From positions 2,240,149-2,304,148 of the forward strand of contig JXTC01000007.1 of assembly GCA_002914845.1 (NCBI GenBank): DNA of 64,000 nucleotides, given 5' to 3'. Below the pieces are notes generated by a model. That model was not told the origin of the DNA. It saw nothing but the letters and a program-made list of their open reading frames with translations, and made no database searches. A program made the translations under genes and the position numbers. Origin of the DNA: Trema orientale. Taxonomy: Eukaryota > Streptophyta > Magnoliopsida > Rosales > Cannabaceae. Shown piece after piece: positions 16,287-27,761 of this stretch (positions within the stretch are counted from its first letter, which is position 1; each line of letters opens with the position of its first letter).

Positions 16287-19030
16287 TCAAGGCAATCCAA
16301 GTCCAAGTCCATCTTCGGTGGTAGCCAGAGAAGGCGAAAGCGAATTCCTTGACTCGTCATAGTCTTCCCCCAGAGGAGATTGCTCTACTCTGATCTCCTC
16401 AATCATCTTAGTCACTTCAACCATTGAAGGCCTCTTCTCCGGTTGTGGAACCACACAAGCTAAACCCACATGGAGCATGGAAACCAGCTCTTCCTCTATG
16501 TTTTTATACCTCAGAAGCTCTTGATCGAACACTTCACCTAAGATATCAGAAAAATCATTAGCAAAATTTAATTAAAAAAAAAATGCTCGTACACGTGGAT
16601 TCAAGTAAACTGGATTGGCAAATTAAGACTGTATTTTCTGAAGCCTACTTCACTTTGGTTATCTGGTGAGTAACTCAAGAGTAACCCAGTAATTTATACC
16701 TCAAAACAGACACTGTGGTTAAATTGCCATACATAATTAGAGACTTGATATCATTCAAGATCATTACCTGTCCACTCTTCCTTCACCACTGAACGAACCC
16801 ATTTGGGAAGGTCCACGGCCTGCTCTTCTTCCTCAACCCGAGGCCGGGTACTCATCGGTGAAGGATACTGCGACGGAGCTCTTCCGGTAAGAACTTCCAA
16901 AAGCAAGACACCAAAGCTGTATACATCAGACTTTTGAGATAGCCTCTTGACCTCCGTCTGTTCAGGAGCTCTGTAGCCTCCTAATCTGGCTATGGCATGA
17001 GCAGGGTTAAGAAGCAGAGACAACCCGAAATCGGAGATGCAAGCAACACCATTCTTGTCAAGTAGCACATTGGAAGATTTCACATTGCCATGAGGTATTT
17101 TTGCTGATCCGTACTCTTCATGAATCCTAGCAAGCCCCCTAGCCGCGCCCAAGACCAAGCTGATCCTTGTAGTCCAATCCAATGGAATTCTTCCCGGACC
17201 CCGGTTCCCTAATTTCACCATCAAAACAAGTCCACAAAAGTCGCACAAAATGAAAAACTAAAGACCCAATTGAATACAATATCTTACTAGTAATAAAATT
17301 TAAAAACATCATTCCAAGTTCCTAAATATGAGACAAAAACAGAGCTTTCCTAGTTTTCGGTTCACCTAATTTCACCAACAGAATGAATCAACAGAATGTA
17401 GAATTACTAAAAACCCAACAAAATTGGAACTCGTAATGGTTTGAAAACATCATTTCGAGTTTCTATTTCGAGTCAAAAACAGAGCAGTTCCAGCTTTCAG
17501 TTCCCTCAATTTAACCAAGGAAATGAATCCACAAAAATCACAAAAATAGAAAAATACAAAGGAAACCCACCAAAGTTCAAACTCGAAATAATCACAAAAT
17601 CAAAAGAAACATCATCTCAATTCTCAAGGTTTTGAATTTTAAATAAAAAACAGAGCTTTTACAAGTATATAGGAGTACTAACCGTGAAGAAGATGGTGCA
17701 GGCTTCCATTGGGGAGGTAATCATAGACCAGAAGCTTTTCCTCTTTGGCATAGTAGTAAGCTCTTAGTTTGACCACATTTGGGTGCTTAAGCTTTCCAAT
17801 AACATCCATATATTCCTCGAACTCTTTCCTCGCACATGGGTTCGCGTCCTTAAGCCTCTTAACCGCGACCGTACAGCCGTCATCGAGCACCGCCCTGTAG
17901 ACGGTTCCCAAGCTCCCTTTCCCCAACATCTCCGCCGAAGCCCGGAGCAAATCCTCGAGCTCGAATTGCTTCTTCCTATCGAAAAACACGAGCTTGCTTC
18001 GGTCCGTACCAGTCGTGCCGTCACTATCAGCGCCACCATTGGCGTAGACTTTCTTTTCGGAGCCATAGCTGCTCCCACTCTTCCTCCTCTTGTTCCCACT
18101 CTCACTCCCCGCCATGGAGCTCGAGCTCCGCTCCCTGGCGCAGTAGTGAGCCACGACGAACGATATTATCACCAACAGAGCCACGCAGTTCGATATCACT
18201 ATGGCCACTATGGCGCCAGGACTCAGCCCTTTACGTGGCTCCTTCTTTGGTTCGCCATTAACGGTGCTTTGAGGCAACGAGCTCGGATTCGACGGCACGG
18301 TCTGATCCGGCCCGATCGGAGAAGATGGGTTCTCCGTAAATGAGCAAACCGGTAATGGGTTCGACCCGCACAGCCCCTCGTTCCCGGAAAAGCTTTCTTC
18401 CCCGAACTTCTTCAGCATCGGGTCCGGCAACCGTCCGTACAGCTCATTGTTGGTCAAGTTGAGCTCTTTGAGGTTGACCAGCGAAGCAGAGAGGTTGGGG
18501 ACCTTCCCGGAGAGCATGTTGTCATGGAGCCGGAGCGTGAGGAGCCGGGTCAAGTTGGAGAGCTCGTCAGGGATGGCGCCACGTATGTTGTTGTCGGAGA
18601 GGTCGAGCCGGAGGAGCCTCCGGAGCGAGGAAATCTCAGGTGGGATTTCGCCGGAGAGGTCGTTCCCGGCGAGGTAGAGGAGTTTGAGGTTCGTGCAGCT
18701 GGCCAGAGGCAGGACGGTGCCGTTCAGCCTGTTGTCGTGGAGGTCGAGGAGGCGGAGCTGGTCGAGCGGGGCGAGGTGGTCGAGAGGGCCACGGAGGTTG
18801 AGCGAAGGGAGCGAGAGGCCGAAGACTCGGCCTCTCGGGGAGCAGTGGACGCCGGTCCACGAGGCGGCGCAGGCGTCAGGGCCGGTCCAATTGAAAATGA
18901 GGCCTCCGTGGGAGTCGGTCTGGAGGCGGAAGCGCGTGAGCGCGTCCGTGTCATTGCTGGCGGCCGGAGCGGAGAGAGCGAGGTGGGCTAAGAAGAGTGT
19001 GAGAAAAGGTATGGAGAATGAGGAGGCCAT
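16287..19030 (-). CDS. PXC1: PXC1-like LRR receptor kinase (probable pseudokinase), 3 exons
   Basis: Exons in coding order 17683-19030, 16768-17208, 16287-16537; 679 residues. The N-terminus (1-24) is a hydrophobic signal peptide, followed by an LRR N-cap ([18 protein letters not shown]), about five leucine-rich repeats (65-215), a Pro/Ser-rich juxtamembrane stretch, one transmembrane segment (about 272-297), a basic RKS-rich linker and a kinase domain from about 355. Kinase motifs: [11 protein letters not shown] (370-380), VAVKRL (Lys391), DFG (509-511), APEQ (530-533). The catalytic HRD is HGN (489-491), so the catalytic Asp is missing, as in many LRR-III kinases. The C-terminus ([27 protein letters not shown]) matches my recollection of Arabidopsis PXC1 (At2g36570), linked to secondary-wall formation in xylem. 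It likely sits in the plasma membrane. The open frame continues upstream to 19174, but the ATG at 19028-19030 gives the signal peptide directly and is preferred. Confidence 0.92.
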
Positions 19031-22000
19031 GCGATGATAAGGTTTTTCTTCTTTCTCTCTTTTGTTTTGGACCTTCTTAGGCGGGAAGACTGGTATAATG
19101 GGTAAGCAATGAGTGTTTTTCTTTTTAAAAAAAAAAAGAAAAGAAAAGAAAATAAGATAACGGAATTCTCTCACTCTAGAAAGTCACCTGTTTTGTCTCT
19201 CTCTAAATTTGAGGTGAGAGAGAGAATAGTGAGATAGTGATGCATTTTTTTTAAAAAAAAAAAATTGGCCTTAATGGGGAGAGGGAATGATAATGTGAAA
19301 TGGGTTTGTGCTAATTATTATATGTGAGGCAGCATAATTGAGATAAGAGAGAGAGGGAATAATTAAAGTTCGGGGATTTGAAAATGGGGGATTATTGGAT
19401 TAGAGTCTAGAGAGAGGTGGGGAGAGAGTGTGGTTGCATGAATGATTGCTGTTCTCCACTCCTCTCCGAATAGAATGAGTAAAATCTAAAAAGGGGTTTT
19501 GAGAGCACAGTACTAGTAGTATACCTTTTACTTTTTCACTTTTTCTTGACCAATTGAGCGTTTTGGGTGTCCCTACGACTATTCACGTTTTTGTATATGT
19601 GGCCTTGCGGGGCTTCCAAAATCAATGAGAGAACAACCATGGCATGGCTCTTGGTTTCTGACCAAAAGGGAAAAAGGGTAAAAAATAAGAAGAATGGCAT
19701 GCTTTTACGTAGTTGACATGATTCATTTGCTAAATTCAGTATGCCATGCAAGAAGAAATAGACAGTTCTTCACATATAGTCTTGAATTTGATTGTCTTAA
19801 CCGTGAATCATGACCGTTGATCAAGTTAAACTCATGATTATAACCGAGCATCATCTTTATCGATCAATAAGATTTTAATAGTCACAATAGTCAACGACTA
19901 TGATTAAGACAGAATTCTATCATTTAAAACTTTACAAATGATTGATGTTAAAAAAAAAATGTTTACATTATATGCTCATTTTTCTTAGGGGTCATCATTT
20001 GTGTTATTCTTGGCTCTATTGCATATGAGGGTTGAGTAACTAGGTTTACCCAAACAGGGTATAAATCTACATCTAGGTCCAATATCTAGCTTCTACCTTG
20101 GAGTGACATATATATTGAGTCAGCCATTTGATCCATAAATTGTTTTTTTTTTGGGGTAAGTTTTGGGTGGGTGGGTGGTTGGAAGTTAGAACAATAGGTT
20201 ATTTGGAAGAAGCATTCAAATTCAGTGCTACACACACAAGTCATAAAACCAACAAGAAGCTGATACGTAGGCTTTGTAAAAACCTTAGAAAGTGAAGCCA
20301 GCCCCCACTAGTGTGTTGAGCTGTGGACCACTGAAATTAACAAAAGCCACATGTCTATTTGTACCAATCCTACCTTATATTTAACTTTGATAGTCTTTGG
20401 TCACTTTTGTACTATTTACCTCAAAACATGATTAATTATCTAAATCTTATTGGACAACTTTTCAAGGATTTCAGATAAAGAAGGGGCATAATTTCGATTT
20501 TGTTTGCCTGTTTCTTCTCCTCTTTTCCATATCATGGAAGAAGGGGCAAAAAAAAGAAAAGAAAAGAAGCTCTGATCTTTGAGTCCTTAGAAAGCAAAGT
20601 TGTTCTGTCATACCTAGAATGATGACAATAAACATGCACATAATATGGAAAAACATGACAAGATTGCATAACCAACATCTTTTTTCCTTTTAATTAGTAA
20701 TTTTTTTAAATGAAATGCATTATAAAAGTCATGCTAACTAAAAATTATTTACTCACTGGTAAAATGAACATGAATGATTTGACATGCTATATAAAATATA
20801 TGTTATCGTACCACTTCTCTTAAAAAATAATTTTATATACTTTCATTTCACTCAAAATGTATAATGTTTTAGTGACATTGAACACTGTCTTTCATTAGGC
20901 TTACGGGCCGCTTACCCCTTTATTGGCCTTTTGCCTCAAGGAATCTTCATATTCTAACCACTGAAATCTATATCATTTGCATCTTTTTCAGCAAAAAATA
21001 ATAATAACAGTAATAGAAATACTATAACATTTACGTAAATTTGGGGAGTGATATGAATGTTTTGTGATAGATGAGTAGGAATGCAAGTTTGTTTGACATT
21101 TTGACCTGTATATAGTAAACTCTATTAAATTGACTTTACAAATTTCTAATCACACCAACAAATCAATGACTAGATTCCTGATCTTGTAGGCACCATCCTA
21201 CTCTTACAGATGCATACATGTTACAAAGCCATCATTTTGGTTTTCATAATAAAATAACTCAATTTTTTAGGCTATTTCTATGGGGGAAGAGGTGCTTCTC
21301 CTTCAATGTCTTATTATTAATCCTTGTTCAAATAGGAAAGTGAAGTTTTGGTTTTAATATATAATGCCACATTGTGGGGCCTATATATGGTACTACACAT
21401 CCCCAATTCTATGTCATCATCTTCCCAAGTATACATAGTAATGGTGTCTCATAAAGTGAAGGAAATACTACAGCTTTTTTCTTTTTCTTTTCCTTTCCTT
21501 TTCTTTTTATAATTATTTTTCTTTAGATTAAACTGCATATATGCTTTATATTATGATATACATGCAGTGAGGGGCAGAAGGAGAGATTGAAGGCGGGATT
21601 GGTGTTCTAATTTTCTCTCTTTACTATTCAGTCAGCAAGTAGACAAAAGCTTTGGTACCAGAAAAGAAAAAGGGTCAAAACAAAAGCTAGCTAGCTTAAC
21701 AGCGGTACTACAGCATGAAGAACTTTGTTTTTTCCTTCTTTTTTTCTTTTCCAAATTTCTGGTAATCATCAGTAAAAGAAACAAAGCACAGTAATTTTGA
21801 AGTTAAGAACCATCTAGAGTGGATTAAAGAGAAACAAAATCATGATATTTATGTGTAAATTTTTATTTATATTTATTTATTTAGTTTGCCTCTGGCTTCA
21901 TATGTGGCATATTAGCTTTGAATTTTCTGCAATAGCCATGCTTTGGCTTGACCTTTACTATAAATTAGAGTGCACACCATGCACAACTGTTGTTACTTGT

Positions 22001-24148
22001 TAGTACTATTTTATCTTACAAATAAGGTTGCGTTAAGGTTCTTGTTCTTGTTCTCATGGACCAAAGTGGAATGTAAAAATAATAATATGTAAACTGCCAA
22101 TGCCATGCAAAAATTCAATGAACAAACTAATTTACACCAATTTTGTGCCATAAAATGAAAGAGTAGAAGCTTTTCTTTGATGTAGAAAAAGGAATGAACT
22201 TAAACAAGGCAAGGCATGGTTTTCTCTCTGTTGGATCAAAACCCATTTTAAATAGAAAAAGGTAAATCAAATGAAAGCATTTTGGACATTACCAGCCTAA
22301 CCTTTCGAGAATTCATCTCTATTCTTTCTTAGAGAAATTAAAAAAAAAAAAAAAGCAAATTTAAGAAACACAGATAATTCTTTGGACAGTGTAGGACAGG
22401 GTAGTCAAATCCCAGTCACCGTGCAATGTGCAGGAACCTCTAATCTATCACTTTCTTCCAGTCCAATTTTTTCACGAGTAAGCAGTGCGTGTGCAATTCT
22501 AGGCACAAGTGAAGTTTCCAATCTTGGAAAATTTACTAATACCAACTCTTTCATATCACACAACTCAAGTTGAATTTTGTGTAATCTTCCACTAAGATTC
22601 TTGATGGTACCACTCACTGGTTTTGGTATTTCCTTCTAAAATTACCCTTTCCTTCTGTTCTTCTACACCCTGTAATCGGTATGAATGCCCATCTCACAGT
22701 TATAGCCTCTGCCTCTGGCCACATCACTATTGACTGTGTACAGCTATTTTATTCCAGCTCCTCTTCTCATTCCCTTCTTTTTTTTCTTTTTCCCTTTTTT
22801 TTTTTTCTTCTTTTTTGGGTGGGGCTGGGGACGAAATTCATGGGCTTACTGTTGGGCCCAATTTCAACAAAGGGTCCATTAGACCCATCAAAGGGATTGT
22901 AAAGAGTGTATGAAGCTCACTTTTAGAGCTGCCATGACACAAAAATGCATAATACTGTCACGAGGCGTTTGGTTGTAATACAAAACTGGAATAGAAATGC
23001 AAAACTGGAATAGAAATGGTAATGGTAATAGAAATAGAACGAGGATATGAATAGAATGGAAAAGAAAATTTATTCATTTGTTTAGTTGACATTTTGGAAT
23101 TAGTGTCTGAATCAAAACTATTGTGTTTAGTTTATTGTAGAATAGAATGGAATTAATATTATATAGACCAAATTACTCCTACACCTTATAAAAGAAAATA
23201 AACTGAATTAGTATTAAAAATGATTAATTTCTAAAAAAAACGTATGACTAATTCCTTACAAAAAAAAATATGAATTATTCCTTAAAAAATATATATATAA
23301 AGAAAACATATACGACTAAATAGTAGTTGTTATTAATTCTGCTCATTGGGGTTTTCATCTTCCCATGGTGCTCATGGGGGTTTCATCTTCCCCTAGTAAC
23401 TTAGATAAATGCTCAAATCAGTTTCAGATTTTCTCCAAAATTAGAAGAAATCCATGTATATTTTCTTGTCGTACTCTTTCTTGCAGAGTTTATGAACAAC
23501 CAGATCTAATTCTTAGAATCAACTATGTGTGATTTATAAATTTAGATCTTTGAATACTGAGTTGCAAAGGCAGTCAAGGTTTTCTTTATTCTATGCTCTG
23601 ATTATGAATTCAGAAAGGCTTTTGATTGGTCCTCGTGAGAATATATATATATATATTACCCAATTCTATAGGAACCCAAACGGCCACAACAGAAGTAGCA
23701 TTGAACGATATAAGCGGCAACAGAGAACCACTTTGGCCGGAGGTCAGGCGAGGGAACCATTGTAGTCAGACCCGGAGCTCAAGGGATAGGAAAAATTTTG
23801 GACTTGCTAGTGCGTTGTGAGAAAATTTGAGTCCAAGTGATAAGGGACAATTTGGGCATCTAATATTCAGATATGGAATAGAATCCCTTTTCCACCTATT
23901 TTATTAAGTAAAGACAATTCCATAGAATGATGGAAAAGTTATTCCGTTGGAGTGAGTTTTTATGAGCTAAAAACAAAACCAAACGATGGAATGACAAATC
24001 GTTAGTAATCCCCAATCCATTCCTTTGCCCATTACTCCAAACCAAACGCTACCTCAGTGCCTAGACTGCTTAGTTTGCTAGTGCAAGGGCTCTCCAGCAT
24101 CAAAGTTCAAAATTATCTCCCGCTGCTAACATACGTTTACATTTTCTT
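19031..24148. other. intergenic region between PXC1-like and KDTA genes
   Basis: About 5.1 kb. The part next to 19031 is the PXC1-like promoter and leader (A/T runs, AG-rich stretches at about 19195-19230). A transposon-like element occupies 22965-24050. The rest is AT-rich with pyrimidine tracts (about 21475-21510 and 22775-22815). No gene is supported; short frames at 22382-22617 lack domains. Confidence 0.6.
22965..24050. mobile_element. non-autonomous DNA transposon, about 1.09 kb
   Basis: The left end GGCGTTTGGTTGTAAT and the right end ATTACTCCAAACCAAACGCT are inverted repeats around GCGTTTGGTT. Just inside the left end is a local duplication of GCAAAACTGGAATAGAAATG. The interior is AT-rich with no transposase. 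A related sequence (GAATGAAATGGAATAAATATTATATTGACC) lies at about 35930-36300, so the family is repeated in this window. The ends resemble PIF/Harbinger MITEs, but the target duplication is not clear. Confidence 0.6.
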
Positions 24149-27100
24149 TTAGCTCAATGTATGTTTTAGTAGTTTAGAGTCTAATAGGTCCCAGACTCTG
24201 GTAACAATACCACTTGACAGGCTATGATACGCTTGTTTCGCAGCCTCACGACGTGCCTCCAGAACTTTGTTATCCCTAAAGAGAACTTCAAGGGCTTCTT
24301 CTAGCTCTAACTTGCCAGACACCTACATAACCATTGAAATTAATCTATCAAAAGGTTTGTTTTTTTTTCAGTAGTGCTAGGCTGATAGCATCAAAAGTGT
24401 CTTCTTGTTGAAAATCATAATTCGATGCAAATGAAATTTTGAAGAAGATAAAAAATACACATTCATAAATATAGTTATAAAAGTACAGCACTCAAAAGGT
24501 TAATCATCAGACCTGGAGAACAGACAGAGGGTTAAACTGTTGCATTTCTGACATCATGCATGAGAAGTGTCCAACATGAGGACCTGAAATAAAGCGGTCC
24601 AGCATATAATTATAGCTTTGGCATTTTAAGAGGCCACATCTTAAGCAATTAAGGTGAAAAAGACAGGGTATTAGTTCACCAGTTAAAACAGCACAGCCAG
24701 CTGCACCAGCTTCTGAAATGTTGTGACCGGTAAAACCAGGCAGGAAGGAACCCCCGATTACAGCTATAGGAGTTATCCGATATAGGTGTCTCAATTCACC
24801 TACAAATCAAGTAGAAAGTTGAGAAATTACATAATAAAGTTATGCAGAATATTGCCTAATAGCAATTGGCAACGATCCCTCTAGGCAACTGTTGACCACA
24901 AAAGAAGAATTATTATAAAGACGATAACCTGCTTAAGTACACCTTCTGATTCTAGAGGAAAGAAAACAAAGCATAAAGTGCATTGGCAGAGGCAAGAAAC
25001 CCGGAAAGAAAATTTTTTTGCTTGAAGTTAAAAATAAATTGCTAACCTAATGTGTCCACCACATATATATTTGTCCCTGATATAATTTTATCGCCTTGAG
25101 ACCTCAAAGCTACGCCTTGCCCCTCTTTCTGTAACTTCTGCACTATTTGAGACAAAGGACGTTATGAAGTAACATAATGTAAGATCCTATCATCAGACAA
25201 TGAGTTTTGAAAGCTCATTAAGACATGCTTACCAATCATGAACATCAGAAGTTTTCTAGTGTCCATGGTGTTTTATCGCAAAAAATAAATGTACTGATCT
25301 CTTATTCATATTCCTAGGATAAATCTAGAGGGTGCTAAATTATTTTTCCAAATGCTTAAGGATTACGGAATAGATAATATATTCCAAGGAATAAGAATTG
25401 TTTCTCGTTGTAAGTGCATGTTATTCCCCCTACATTAAACAAATGGACTTTAAGCATGGTTCAAGGCCTAAATGAATCGTTTAAAGTCAAACACCAGAAG
25501 AAAATCAATAAAGAATCTATATAAGGTCAGAAAATGCATACATAAGCAATCTCTTGTCCATGCTCTGGATGTCGAGGCACAATAATTGTGACCAAATCTG
25601 GGTGCACTTTGATGAGAACTTTGTGAACAGCTAGTATTACTGCAGAAAATACCAAGTGAGGTTTTCAACCAACATAGAGTACTTAAAAAACAAAAAGGAA
25701 ACCCCAAAAAATCATCTAAAATTATAAAGAGAAGGAAATCGAAGATGATAAAAACTGTAGTGAGATGGTACCAAGCAAACCACAAAATGACTAGAATGAA
25801 CTAAAAGCCTAAAAAATGCTTTAAATGAATACATGCTTGCCAATTCTAGCAATAGCAATAGCCGTCATAGAGCACCTGCTATGTATTTTCAGAAACTGAA
25901 ACTGAAAATAGTTAAGGCAAGATCTCTATGAGAAACCATCACAGAAATGACACCATATATAAAGTCTCATACTAAAGGCTATGTAGCAGGAGTTCACCTT
26001 CTTCTTCTCCCTTGTGTATAGAAGAAGCCATCCATACCGGCCTGTGGGCAAGTTGCACCTTCAGATCCTCGATAGTTCTCAGCTCACCCTCGGAAACAAA
26101 GTCTTCAACCACTGAATTTAGAAAGCAAGAATTTATAGATGGATCTTATACTTCAAGAGTTGCTCACTGTGATATAAACAAATGAAAAAATAACGCAATA
26201 ATGGAACTCTTGCAAGTGACTTTATAAAGTAGTTGAAACAAATCATACTAGGGTTTATCATCTTTACTAATGTAACAAATGACAAAATTAAATAAAAGGG
26301 ATCAGTTAGGATCAATTTTCTTTTCGATAGAGCATACCAAATTTTAAGTCACCAGAAGAGTTGATGATAGAAGGTGGTGCGAGCAGTAGTTGAAAGTTTA
26401 TTGCCTGCATAGTGCTCTAATACACAGAAAAATAATCAATAACAACAATACTGAAGATACAGAATACTCTGTGCTACATACAAATGCACACTGACTTACC
26501 AATGGGATAATCAATGAAAATTTTGACAGCATTAATGAAATCACCGGAAGAAGCCATGGACTTGACCAACGTTTGAAGGACTTAGTAGACATTCGAGCAT
26601 TTATCAAGGCCAACACTATCTAAAGAGCATATGGGTTAGTATGAATTACCCACAATACAGTAAGACCATACGAGACACCTGATAAAAACAAAAGGGCGAC
26701 TTGTTCTTGCACTATATATGCAAGGTTCACTGATGGGATTACTGAAATTGCACTTCAAACAAGACATGAATGGAATGATCAGTGGTAAAGTATATCTACA
26801 AGTGGTATGTATGGCGATGAGATTGAGTAACTTACACCCTTTCGTGAAGCATCCATAATAAGATTTGGCCACAATTCGCTCTCTATTAGCACGATTGCAT
26901 TTGGCTTCCAATGGCCAAGGAAAGCATCCATAGCATTCGGGGTGTCAATTGGCGCAAACTGTTCAACATTTGACAATAATAAGAACAATGTGCCGAAAGT
27001 CAACATTTGGACAGACAATTTAAACCAATGTCATCACAAACACACTTGGTACTAGGCAAAACTAGAAACCACACAACTAAAAACGAAACCTTAATGCAAC

Positions 27101-27761
27101 TTACACGTACCTGATATATGACTCCATTTGGAAGACGATTCTTTATTACTTCACTGCATAAATAATTAAAATAATATTTGAGAAAAACCCAGATCGAAAT
27201 TTACTAATAAATTAGTAAAATAACATCCTGTGGAAAAAAAAAGAAGAAGAAGAAGAAACCCAGATTGAAACATATAAATAAAAAAGAAAGATAGTGTTTT
27301 TACAATGCAGAAGCAGTTGTAGTTGTCATCAAGATAGTTAATTCAGGTCTCTTTCTAATACATTCTTTGATTACAGGAATCGCAGCCACTCCTTCACCTG
27401 GATTCAATTTTTCATCAAATCAAATTAATAATTTCAATAATAAAGATTATAAACTAAACCCATGATACCCTTTGAATTTTTGAGCTTCCTATACAATTTT
27501 CCCACATTTTCTCTGGAACCAAACAGGAATCGGAGAGAGAGAGAGAGAGAGAGAGAGAGAACCTAAAGAGACGGCGTGGAACCAGAGGAGCGGGCCTTGT
27601 GGGCGAGGAAGAGAAGCGTGGCCGAGACGCTCCGGCCACCGGAGAGGGTGTTCGAGGCCTCGGTTCTTGCGCCAGCGGAGGTGAAGGTACAGCAATGGCG
27701 ATAGACCATAGCTCAGAGCTCTGTAAATGGTGTAGATCAACTTCCCTGTCGTTGCCGCCAT
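24149..27761 (-). CDS. KDTA: 3-deoxy-D-manno-octulosonic acid (KDO) transferase, 12 exons
   Basis: Exons in coding order 27563-27761, 27304-27397, 27111-27153, 26836-26958, 26500-26619, 26338-26416, 25998-26111, 25542-25639, 25047-25137, 24680-24799, 24513-24583, 24149-24322; all GT-AG, 441 residues. Homologue of bacterial WaaA/KdtA (GT30), which transfers Kdo from CMP-Kdo to lipid A precursor; the Arabidopsis homologue is At5g03770. Matches to WaaA: N-terminal membrane-anchor-like segment, RWPERLG, HAVSLGEG with the presumed catalytic Glu (68), LIESELWPNLI, INARMS, GDLKF, HRPVWMASSIHKGEEE, IIVPRHPEHG, VVDTLGELRHLY, IGGSFLPGFTGHNISEA and TGPHVGHF. Plants lack lipopolysaccharide, so the acceptor is uncertain; mitochondrial lipid A-like molecules have been proposed. 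Length agrees with the plant family. Confidence 0.93.
27533..27560. repeat. (GA)n microsatellite in KDTA intron 1
   Basis: About 14 GA units immediately next to the exon 1 donor site (27561-27562), a CT tract in the transcript sense. Confidence 0.9.

Noticed and set aside
19031-19174. N-terminal extension of the PXC1-like frame
   Set aside because: The frame is open by chance through Lys/Phe-rich leader sequence; the internal ATG gives the expected signal peptide directly.
22382-22617. Overlapping small open frames on both strands
   Set aside because: No family resemblance or splice context; could be chance.
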